Assembly: GCF_016595235.1 (NCBI RefSeq)
Contig: NZ_JAENHL010000003.1
Location: 62,001 to 126,000, forward strand
Length of the DNA: 64,000 nt
Direction of reading: 5' to 3'
From: Taklimakanibacter albus
GTDB lineage: Bacteria; Pseudomonadota; Alphaproteobacteria; Rhizobiales; Aestuariivirgaceae
Shown here: positions 45,201 to 52,484 of the stretch, one piece after another
Layout of the letters: each line of letters starts with the position of its first letter
Position numbering within the stretch: position 1 is the first letter of the stretch
Program-made: the position numbers and the translations under genes
Notes under the pieces: model-generated
Seen by the model: the letters and a program-made list of their open reading frames with translations, nothing else
The model's database searches: none
What the model was told of the DNA's origin: nothing

Positions 45201-45857
45201 ATGTTGAAAGCGGCATTCTATTATGACGGCTTCAATTTTTATCATGCAATCAAAGACTTAGGTGAGCCATACCTGAAGTGGTGCAATCTCTGGGAGCTGG
45301 GTGAGCGCCTTATCCCCAAGCAGACTGAACAGCTCGTCAAAGTGGTCTTCTGCACCGCCTTCTATCCCGGCGATGAGCGCAAGAAATGGCGGCATCAGCA
45401 ATATCTGAACGCGTTGGAGAATGTCGGCGTGACAACCGTCAAGGGCCATTACGTTCATGAGGAGGCGAGCTGTGACAAATGCGGGAAAAGCTGGAAAAAG
45501 CCGACGGAAAAGGAAACCGACATCAATGTCGCTCTCCAGCTCATGATGGACGCGCAAGATGGCGTCTTTGAAAAGGCCTATCTGGTCACCGCGGATTCGG
45601 GCCAGGCCGCGACCGCTCGGGCGTTCAAGGACCGCTTCCCGCAAAAGCAGCTCGTCACGGTCGCGCCGCCGGGCCGGAACTTTTCCGTGCATATCGCCCG
45701 CTATACGGACGGCAACAGGCTCGCCATCACCAAGGATCATCTCGACTGGGCCGTGCTCCCGGCCATCGTCATGAGCGGCACGAAACCGGCGGGAAGACGG
45801 CCCCGGGAATATGACCCGCCCGAGTGGTGGATTTCTCCGAAAGATCGACAGGTTTAG
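45201..45857 (+). CDS. NYN-domain (PIN-like) protein
   Basis: A 218-residue protein of the LabA/NYN ribonuclease-like fold. Acidic residues of the fold are seen in FYYDGFNFYHAI (N-terminal Asp), EKETDINVALQLMMDA and YLVTADSGQAATARAF. A CxxC pair (CDKCGKSW) sits in the middle and may bind zinc. The ATG at 45201 follows GGAAGG. The Asp of the usual SDSDF motif is kept as ADS. RNA is a plausible substrate, but not shown. It opens the accessory segment that interrupts the plsC-chaC backbone. Confidence 0.8.
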   Translation: MLKAAFYYDGFNFYHAIKDLGEPYLKWCNLWELGERLIPKQTEQLVKVVFCTAFYPGDERKKWRHQQYLNALENVGVTTVKGHYVHEEASCDKCGKSWKKPTEKETDINVALQLMMDAQDGVFEKAYLVTADSGQAATARAFKDRFPQKQLVTVAPPGRNFSVHIARYTDGNRLAITKDHLDWAVLPAIVMSGTKPAGRRPREYDPPEWWISPKDRQV

Positions 45858-46018
45858 CCGGGGACGGGAAGTACTATGTCCTCCACGACCGGCGAAGCCC
45901 ACAGCTTGCCGGCGTGCGCGAAGGCTTGGCAGAATCCGATCGTGGCGAATATGTCAGCGAAGAAGACATTGCGGCGGTTCTCAATAAGTATCGTCGAGCG
46001 CACAGCGAGAAGAACTGA
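45824..46018 (+). pseudogene. Remnant resembling the C-terminal end of an antitoxin
   Basis: The frame's last 40 codons read LAGVREGLAESDRGEYVSEEDIAAVLNKYRRA, similar to the tail of CopG/ParD-type antitoxins. The preceding codons overlap the NYN gene and look unlike a DNA-binding ribbon-helix-helix. There is no toxin gene beside it. It reads as a 5'-truncated fragment; a very short intact gene is less likely. Confidence 0.4.
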
Positions 46019-46038
46019 GTACGACTGACTCCGCCTCC

Positions 46039-46266
46039 TTAGAATATTCCGTTCTGATTTTCGGCCTTGTTGGGCACGATCTGCAGCACGTCCCAATGCT
46101 CGACGATCTGGCCGTCATCGTCGAGGCGGAAGATGTCGATGCCGGCCCAGACATGATCACCCGGCCACTCCTGTCGGCAATGCAGGACGACGAGATTGCC
46201 CTCAGCGATAATTCGTTTGAACTCGACACTTTTGCGGGGATAGTCGCGCGCCGCCTCCTCGGGCAT
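46039..46266 (-). pseudogene. N-terminally truncated SnoaL/NTF2-like protein
   Basis: The 75 codons read [50 protein letters not shown], the C-terminal half of the SnoaL-like (nuclear transport factor 2 fold) family, which normally has 120-140 residues. The first 40 or more residues are missing: upstream sequence runs directly into the 3' end of the XRE gene at 46274. The fold would lack helices of the cone, so the product is unlikely to work. Confidence 0.65.
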
Positions 46267-46273
46267 GGGCTTT

Positions 46274-46555
46274 TCACGCTGCCTTTCGGATGCTCATCTC
46301 AACATGCATGCCGGCGGCGACGGGCATATCGACCAGGGTGTCGAGACCGAAGAGATCGATCTTGCCGCGGATCAGGTCGGATACCCGCGGCTGAGTCACG
46401 CCGAACAACTTGGCCGCTTCGGACTGGCTCAATCCCTTGGCGGCAGTATGCTCCTTGAGCGCCATTATCAGCGCCGAACGGAGCTTCATGCGTACTGTTT
46501 CTGCGGGCGTGTCCGAGACAGCGTCCCAGACACTTTCAAAGCGTTCATTGGCCAT
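46274..46555 (-). CDS. Orphan XRE-family antitoxin-like regulator
   Basis: A 93-residue helix-turn-helix protein of the HigA/HTH_37 type: [72 protein letters not shown]. Such proteins usually follow a RelE/Gp49-like toxin; none is found here, upstream or downstream. It is either solitary or the survivor of a broken module. An inverted repeat suited to autoregulation lies 22 bases upstream. Confidence 0.88.
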   Translation of the reverse strand: MANERFESVWDAVSDTPAETVRMKLRSALIMALKEHTAAKGLSQSEAAKLFGVTQPRVSDLIRGKIDLFGLDTLVDMPVAAGMHVEMSIRKAA

Positions 46556-46576
46556 CAGTACAGCTCCTCAGGTTCA

Positions 46577-46610
46577 CCCGGAGCGCAGCTCCTAGTGTGG
46601 GCGCTCCGGG
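46577..46610. promoter_or_regulatory. Inverted repeat upstream of the XRE gene
   Basis: Perfect ten-base arms CCCGGAGCGC and GCGCTCCGGG with a 14-base centre. It lies 22 bases upstream of the XRE-family start, in the divergent region with nrdJ. Likely operator of the XRE protein; alternatively just an extragenic palindrome. Confidence 0.45.
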
Positions 46611-46733
46611 CCAGCCATGATAGGCAAGACGGGTGAGCTATTCCGCCCGGTTAAGGAACTAGCACATCCCAAGGCGTTAAGCTTCTCCAGAACGGCCACC
46701 AAGAGCCGTATGTACGAAAAGAGAACAATACTA

Positions 46734-46739
46734 TATAAT
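46734..46739 (+). promoter_or_regulatory. Possible -10 element of nrdJ
   Basis: A perfect TATAAT, 29 bases before the nrdJ start, in an AT-rich run (ACTATATAATGG). The -35 position (about 46711-46716, tgtacg) is poor, so an activator may be needed. The sequence does not match the NrdR box well enough to call one, and no cobalamin riboswitch fold was recognised. Confidence 0.35.
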
Positions 46740-46768
46740 GGGTATCCTGTCAGTTCAGCGAGTACACC

Positions 46769-49700
46769 ATGTCCGCCAGCGAGCCTCATTTTCTCGATCC
46801 GATCTCGGCTGAGATCTGGGACATGAAATACCGCTTCAAGCGGCCGGACGGTTCTCCCGTCGATCAGACGGTGGAGGCGAGCTGGCAGCGCGTGGCCAAG
46901 GCGGTGGCGCAAGCCGAGAAGCCGGCCGAGCGTGCCAAGTGGGCCCGGGAGTTCGAAGGCCTCCTTCAGGATTACCGTTTCCTGCCCGCCGGGCGCATCC
47001 TGTCGGGTGCCGGCACGGCGCGCACCGTCACGCTGTTCAACTGCTTCGTCATGGGCAGGATCGAGGATTCGCTCGCCGGCATCTTCGACGCGCTGAAGGA
47101 AGCGGCGCTGACCATGCAGCAGGGCGGCGGCGTCGGCATGGATTTCTCGACCATCCGGCCCAAGGGCGCGGCGGTCAAAGGTGTCGGCGCCGATGCGTCC
47201 GGCCCGTTGAGCTTCATGGATGTGTGGGATGCGATGTGCCGCACCATCATGTCGGCCGGCTCGCGCCGCGGCGCCATGATGGGTACCTTGCGCTGCGATC
47301 ATCCCGACATCGAGGACTTCATCGCCGCCAAGGCCGATGCCAAGCGCCTGCGCATGTTCAATCTCTCGGTCCTCGTCACCGACGACTTCATGCAGGCGGT
47401 GAAGGCCGATGCCGACTGGCCGCTCGTCTTCGCCGGCCAGACCTACCGGACGCTGCGCGCCCGAGCACTCTGGGACCGCATCATGCGCTCGACCTATGAT
47501 TATGCCGAGCCCGGCGTGATCTTCATCGACCGCATCAACACGCTCAACAACCTTTCTTACTGCGAGACGATCCAGGCGACCAATCCCTGCCTCACCGCCG
47601 ACAGCTGGATTTCGACCATTGAAGGGCCGCGCCAGATCGCCGATCTGCGGGGCCAGCAATTCACGGCGATTGCCGATGGAGAATCGTGGCCGAGCGACGA
47701 GCGTGGCTTCTTCTCGCGCGGATCGAAACCCGTCGTGAAGCTCGAGACGCGCGAAGGATTTGCCTTGCGCCTCACCGCCGATCATCTCATCCGCAAGGTC
47801 GCCCGCCGCCGGCCGCTCGATTGGAGCTGGGCCGAGACTGCGTCGCTGGCACCCGGTGATGAGGTGCTGCTCCATAATCATCGGTGTGCTCCGGCATGGG
47901 GAAATCCCGCCGAGGTCCGGCGCGATGAGGCGGAAGGTTATCTGCTCGGGCTTCTCATCGGCGACGGCGTGCTCAAGGAAGACAAAGCGGTCCTTTCGGT
48001 GTGGCCGGGAAAGCAGGCGGTCGGCGGCGGCTTCGAACGGCCGGGTGTCGAAGGCATCATGACGGTGGCGCTCGACGCCGCGCGACAATTGCCGCATCGC
48101 GCCGACTTCATCGGCTGGACAGCGGTCGACGGCCGCGGTGAATTCCGGCTGGCGACGGGCGCCCTCAAGAAGCTCGCTCATGCCCATGGCATGGCGCCGC
48201 GCAACAAGGCCGTCACGCCGGCGATGGAGCGGCGGTCGTCGGCTTTCCATCAGGGTTTCCTGCGCGGCCTCTTCGATACCGATGGCAGCATCCAGGGCAG
48301 CCAGACCAAAGGCGTCAGCATCAGGCTGGCGCAAAGTGATACCGACCGGCTCATTGCCGCGCAGCGTATGCTGGCCCGCCTCGGCATCGTCAGCACGCTC
48401 TACCGTGAGCGCCGCTCCGCGCAGCTGCGGCTTCTGCCGGACGGCAAGGGCGGCGCGAAGGAATATGCCACGCGCGCCCAGCATGAGCTGATCATCTCCG
48501 GCGACAATATCGCCGTCTATGCCGAGCGCATCGGTTTTTCCGATCACGACAAGCATTCGCGGCTGGATCAGCTCCTGCAAGGCTACAAACGCGCGCTCAA
48601 TGGCGAGCGTTTCGTCGCGACGGTCGCCAGTGTTACGCCCGATGGCGAAGCGGAGGTCTTCGATGCCGCCATTCCCGGCCTCAATGCTTTCGACGCCAAT
48701 GGCTTGTGGGCGCATAATTGCGGTGAGCAGCCGCTTCCGCCCTATGGCGCGTGCCTGCTCGGCTCGATCAATCTGGCGGCATTGATAATTGATCCGTTTA
48801 CGGAGCAAGCGCGCATCGATGAAGCCGAGCTCGCCCGCCTCGTGCCGCTCGCGGTGCGCTTCATGGACAATGTCGTCGACGTCTCCAACTATCCTTTGCC
48901 CGAGCAGCGCCGCGAGGCTCTGGCGAAGCGGCGTATCGGGCTCGGCATTACCGGGCTTGCCGATGCGCTCACGATGTGCGGGCTGCGCTACGGCACGCCC
49001 GAAGCGGCTGCCGCGGCGAAGGACTGGATGGCGCGCATCGAACGCCTTTCTTATCTCGCCAGCGCGGCGATCGCGGCGGAGAAGGGCGCCTTCCCGCTCT
49101 ATGACGCGGACGCCTATCTCGCCGGCGGCCATGTGAAGGGGCTCGAAGCCGACATCAAGGCGGCGATCGCCAAATCCGGCATCCGCAATGCGCTCCTCAC
49201 CTCGATCGCGCCCACCGGCACCATCTCGCTGTTCGCCGGCAATGTGTCGAGCGGCATCGAGCCGATCTTCAGCGTCGCCTATGACCGCAAAGTCCTGCAG
49301 CCCAATGGCGAGCGCATCACCCAGAAGGTCGAGGATTACGCGGCGCGGGTCTGGCGCGGGCTGAAGGGAGAGGACGCGGCGCTGCCGCCAAGCTTCGTCA
49401 CCGCCAACGACCTCACCCCGCATGAGCATCTGGTGATGCAGGCGGCGATCCAGCCGCATATCGATTCATCGATCTCGAAGACGATCAACTGCCCGCCCGA
49501 TCTCCCCTTCGAGGATTTCAAGGCGGTCTATCTCGAAGCCTATGACCAGGGTCTCAAAGGCTGCACCACCTTCAGGCCCAATGACGTGACGGGCTCGGTG
49601 CTGTCGGTCAGCGAGCCCGCAAAATCCGAGCCGGTGCAGGCAGCGCTGCCGCTCGAGGCGGTGCGCGATCCGTTCCTCCATGCCGAGCCCGGCGAAGTCA

Positions 49701-50209
49701 TCTACATGAAGCAGCCGCTGGCGCGCCACGAGGTGCTGCCGGGCTTCACCTACAAGCTCAAATGGGCCGATTCCGACCACGCCATCTACATCACCATCAA
49801 CGACATCCTGCAGGACGGAAGGCGGCGGCCCTTCGAGATCTTCATCAACTCGAAGAACATGGAGCATTTCGCCTGGACGGTGGCGCTCACCCGCATGATC
49901 TCGGCGGTGTTCCGGCGCGGCGGCGACGTCTCCTTCGTGGTCGAGGAGCTGAAAGCGGTATTCGACCCGCGCGGCGGCCAGTGGATGGACGGCCGTTATG
50001 TGCCGAGCCTGCTCGCCGCCATCGGCGGCGTCATCGAGCGGCATATGATCGATACCGGCTTCCTCAAGCCCGACGCCAAGCCGGGCCTGGCGCTCGCCGT
50101 CAACGACCAGCAGCGCGGCGCCCAGTGCCCCCGCTGCGGCGAGGCGACGCTCGTCTTCCAGGAAGGCTGCTCGACCTGCCTCAGCTGCGCCTATTCGAAA
50201 TGCAGCTGA
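46769..50209 (+). CDS. nrdJ: Class II (B12-dependent) ribonucleotide reductase with intein
   Basis: A 1146-residue precursor; the host protein is 769 residues after removal of a 377-residue intein. It is the adenosylcobalamin-dependent reductase that works with or without oxygen. Seen: redox Cys in [10 protein letters not shown], effector and fold segments [17 protein letters not shown] and [14 protein letters not shown], the active-site motif N-P-C-G-E (split by the intein) in [23 protein letters not shown], second-half [24 protein letters not shown] and C-terminal zinc ribbon [10 protein letters not shown] and [12 protein letters not shown]. Length fits the short NrdJ/NrdZ group. Located in the accessory segment between plsC and chaC; a small gene with an SOS-like promoter follows 63 bases later. 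Confidence 0.95.
   Translation: [1146 protein letters not shown]
47588..48718 (+). other. Intein with LAGLIDADG homing endonuclease in NrdJ
   Basis: Precursor residues 274-650. Block A begins at Cys274 ([20 protein letters not shown]), block B has [12 protein letters not shown] with Thr and His, and the end is [20 protein letters not shown] followed by Cys+1, that is His-Asn-Cys, all residues needed for splicing. Two dodecapeptide motifs, [14 protein letters not shown] and [16 protein letters not shown], keep the metal-binding Asp, so the endonuclease appears intact. The +1 residue is the Cys of the NPCGE active-site motif. Base composition is like the host gene, so arrival is not recent, or came from a similar genome. 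Confidence 0.95.
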
Positions 50210-50237
50210 TCCGCATGGTCCGTAATCAGAAGCGGGA

Positions 50238-50271
50238 TTGACAGGGAGAACAGCTTGTTCTATATTCGTTC
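50238..50271 (+). promoter_or_regulatory. Consensus promoter overlapped by an SOS-type (LexA) box
   Basis: -35 TTGACA (50238-50243), exactly 17 bases, -10 TATATT (50261-50266). The -10 is inside GTTC-N7-GTTC (50257-50271), the known alphaproteobacterial LexA consensus. The predicted transcript start is at about 50273, the ATG of the next gene, hence leaderless. The box alone could occur by chance about once or twice in a window this size; its exact fit over the promoter makes it credible. Confidence 0.6.
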
Positions 50272-50272
50272 C

Positions 50273-50671
50273 ATGTTGATTCATGGAACACCCCTGCAAA
50301 TCCCGTTCTCGGGCGGCACCGAATCCGAGCCGGCCTTCTGGTACTGGCACGGTGCTTCTGGCCGCCGCTACATCCACTCGGTCTATTCGCCGGACAAATG
50401 CCCGCCGCTTCCGGGCGCTGTCTTCCTGGCGGTGCGTCGCTTCGGCACCTTGCGCACCGTGCTGGGCGCCGGGCGTTTCGCCGGCCTGTGGGACATCAAC
50501 CTTGCGACCGGGGACGCCGCCCATTGGCGCGATCTCGGCGCCAATGAAATCCACGTCCATCTTCTGGGCCGTACCGACGAGGAGGCGCGGGCCATCGCCG
50601 CCGATCTCAAGGCGGCGCTCAAGGATGGTACCGCCAAGCCCGTCAACGAGCCGGTCAAGCTCGCGGCTTAG
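50273..50671 (+). CDS. Small conserved-looking hypothetical with SOS-like promoter
   Basis: A 132-residue soluble protein of unknown family: MLIHGTPLQIPFSGGTESEP, then FWYWHGASGRRYIHSVYSP, VFLAVRRFGTLRTVLGAGRF, GANEIHVHLLGRTDEEARAI and a Lys/Ala-rich end. No signal or membrane part. Start: the ATG at 50273 fits a leaderless transcript; a TTG at 50255 with a GGGAG upstream would add six residues but would place the promoter inside the gene. Follows nrdJ by 63 bases. A role tied to DNA damage is inferred from the promoter only. Confidence 0.75.
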   Translation: MLIHGTPLQIPFSGGTESEPAFWYWHGASGRRYIHSVYSPDKCPPLPGAVFLAVRRFGTLRTVLGAGRFAGLWDINLATGDAAHWRDLGANEIHVHLLGRTDEEARAIAADLKAALKDGTAKPVNEPVKLAA

Positions 50672-50718
50672 AGCAAATCCCGCCAAAGTTGCAGACTTTG
50701 GCGATAAGGATTTGCTCC
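50670..50718. repeat. Palindromic extragenic element (CAAAGTTG core)
   Basis: Outer arms GAGCAAATCC and GGATTTGCTC, inner arms GCCAAAGT and ACTTTGGC. Third member of the family at 6752 and 18791, and starting at the stop codon of the preceding gene. It could stabilise or end that transcript. Confidence 0.6.
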
Positions 50719-50806
50719 AAGATATGGGCCGGAACAAGTAAGCCGACACCGGGTCTCGCAAGAAGACCCGTGTCACAGGGATGCGTCAGTTGAGTCCAGC
50801 GTAACC

Positions 50807-50846
50807 AAGAGGGTGGAATGTACTCATTCCGCCCTCTTAAATTTTT
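50807..50846 (+). terminator. Terminator hairpin before chaC (convergent)
   Basis: AAGAGGGTGGAATG, loop TACT, CATTCCGCCCTCTT (one G-T pair), then AAATTTTT. It ends plus-strand transcription of the nrdJ segment and overlaps the last codons of the convergent chaC-like gene. Confidence 0.75.
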
Positions 50847-51376
50847 GCGGGCATCTTCAGCAGCGCCTGGGCCAGCCTCTCCAGTGGCTGATCGCGAATG
50901 CCGGCCTCGCGCAGATGCTGCACGGTGTTCAGCACATAATCGGTACAGGAGCCGGACTGGCCATGGCCCTGGCGCACATGATGAAGCTGGTCCTCGAAGC
51001 TCAGGCGCCCGGCATATTGCCGATGGGTACGGTCCACCGCATAGGTCAGCGCCGGCACTTTCTCCGCCTCTTTACCGACGAGGCGAACCGGCTTGACCAC
51101 CTCGTGATACATGTTCGTCACCTGCTCGCGGGCGCGCAGATAGGCCGACGCATCCGCCCAATCCTCATCCGCCACCCGGAAGGCGATGCCGTGGCAGGCA
51201 CCGCCGATATCGAGCCCCAGCACCAGGCCGGGACGGTCCGGCGTGCCGCGATACATATGCGACAACATGCACAGGCTGCGGTGATAGCCGTGGATCACCG
51301 CGCGCTGCCGCTCGATGAAGCGGAAGCCCGGATTCCACATCAAAGACCCGTAGCCGAAGACCCAATTTTCGTGCAT
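50837..51376 (-). CDS. Gamma-glutamylcyclotransferase (ChaC family)
   Basis: A 179-residue ChaC-type enzyme that cleaves glutathione to 5-oxoproline and Cys-Gly. Starts MHENWVFGYGSLMWNPGF, with the YGSL substrate loop, then GTPDRPGLVLGLDIGGACHGIAFRV and YLRAREQVTNMYHEVVKPV, where the catalytic Glu lies. The ATG at 51376 begins the conserved part; the longer frame is ignored. Divergent from the DUF2125 gene by 37 bases, a conserved neighbourhood. Confidence 0.93.
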   Translation of the reverse strand: MHENWVFGYGSLMWNPGFRFIERQRAVIHGYHRSLCMLSHMYRGTPDRPGLVLGLDIGGACHGIAFRVADEDWADASAYLRAREQVTNMYHEVVKPVRLVGKEAEKVPALTYAVDRTHRQYAGRLSFEDQLHHVRQGHGQSGSCTDYVLNTVQHLREAGIRDQPLERLAQALLKMPAKI

Positions 51377-51413
51377 TGAGCCCCGATCTACAGTGAAGCG
51401 AGCGGAACACGCA

Positions 51414-52364
51414 ATGGCCGACAAGCCGAAACGCCCCTGGCCTTTCATCCTGACCTTCGCCGCCGTCGTCCTCCTCGCCGCCGGCTGGTGCGCCTATTGG
51501 TACGTCGCCTCGAGCTTCGCGCGCGAGACCTTCGAGGCCGAGCTCGCCAAGCTCTCGCGCCAAGGCGTGACGCTCGACTGCAAGGCGGTCGACTGGGGCG
51601 GCTTTCCCTTCCGCTTCGAGCGCGATTGCGTGGCGCCGAAGCTCACCACGCCTGGCGAAGAGGCGGAAGCCCAGCGCCTGCTGCTCGTCGTCCAGGCCTA
51701 TATGCCGAACCGTGCGGTGGCGCTCCTCGACGGTCCGGTCGTCACCAGCTCCGGCCTCACCATCACCCATGACCGCGCCATGGCGAGTGCGCGCTATTCG
51801 GGCGAACGCGACTGGCTCGCCTCGCTCGAACTGCCGAAAGTCCAGGCGCCGCCCTATGGCCGCGCCGACCGCCTTCTGCTCAGCGCCCGCGACACCGGCA
51901 CCCCCCGCATCGATGTCGCGCTCGACGCCACTGCGGCGGAAGCGCTGCTCGGTCCTGGCACGCTCCTGAAAGTGGATCAGGCGCTGCTCAACGCCAATCT
52001 GCCGCGCGCGGCGCTCGGCCAGGATCTCCTCGCCTATCTGGCGCGCAGCGGCGAGAAGGTCGGCGTCGTCGAGGTGGCACTCAAGAAGGGCGATCTCACT
52101 CTCAAGGCCACCGGCGAGATCGGCATCACCGCGCAAGGCCAGATCGACGGGAACCTCAAAACCACCACCAACCGCCTCGATCTCCTGATGGACGAGCTCA
52201 AGCAGAATTTCGGCCTGTCGGAAAAAGACGCGCAGACCTTCACGACGATGATCGGCCTCCTGCAGCCCGGCAAAACCACCGACGTGACGCTCGACCTCAT
52301 CGCCAAGGACGGCAAGCTCTATTGGGGACCGGTGAAGCTCACCGAGTTGCCGCCGGTGCTGTGA
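51414..52364 (+). CDS. DUF2125 domain protein
   Basis: A 316-residue protein with one N-terminal membrane helix (WPFILTFAAVVLLAAGWCAYWYVASS) and a periplasmic DUF2125 domain, marked by LDCKAVDWGGFPFRFERDCVAPKL, where two Cys may pair. The rest is beta-rich (LTLKATGEIGITAQGQIDGNLKTT) and ends LYWGPVKLTELPPVL. Function unknown; possibly envelope lipid or AsmA-like, which is inference. Start at 51414 (MADKPKRPWP). Confidence 0.9.
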   Translation: MADKPKRPWPFILTFAAVVLLAAGWCAYWYVASSFARETFEAELAKLSRQGVTLDCKAVDWGGFPFRFERDCVAPKLTTPGEEAEAQRLLLVVQAYMPNRAVALLDGPVVTSSGLTITHDRAMASARYSGERDWLASLELPKVQAPPYGRADRLLLSARDTGTPRIDVALDATAAEALLGPGTLLKVDQALLNANLPRAALGQDLLAYLARSGEKVGVVEVALKKGDLTLKATGEIGITAQGQIDGNLKTTTNRLDLLMDELKQNFGLSEKDAQTFTTMIGLLQPGKTTDVTLDLIAKDGKLYWGPVKLTELPPVL

Positions 52365-52369
52365 CCTTT

Positions 52370-52473
52370 ATCGTCATCCCGGCGAAAGCCGGGAGCCATT
52401 CAATAGGCACAGACGGGTGGTACCGCCGGCATTGCACGAGTTTAGTGGATCCCGACTTTCGTCGGGATGACGG
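52370..52473. repeat. Hundred-base repeat with CCCGGCGAAAGCCGGG ends
   Basis: Left end TCATCCCGGCGAAAGCCGGG and right end GGATCCCGACTTTCGTCGGG, each a small hairpin, in inverted order around about 60 bases. Related copies at 58395-58494 and 58563-58663. It lies between the convergent DUF2125 and tyrC genes and can act as a double terminator. Confidence 0.75.
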
Positions 52474-52484
52474 GTATGGAGGTT

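Noticed and set aside
46690-46768. NrdR box or cobalamin riboswitch before nrdJ
   Set aside because: ACTATATAAT resembles the centre of an NrdR box, but the flanking ACAC/GTGT bases are missing and there is no second box. The leader is too short for a B12 riboswitch, which needs about 200 bases with a conserved core.
46592-49459. Antisense open frame of 955 codons opposite nrdJ
   Set aside because: The plus-strand frame is an unmistakable NrdJ with intein. The antisense frame has Arg/Gly/His-rich composition, no domain, and is open because of the high GC content at third codon positions.
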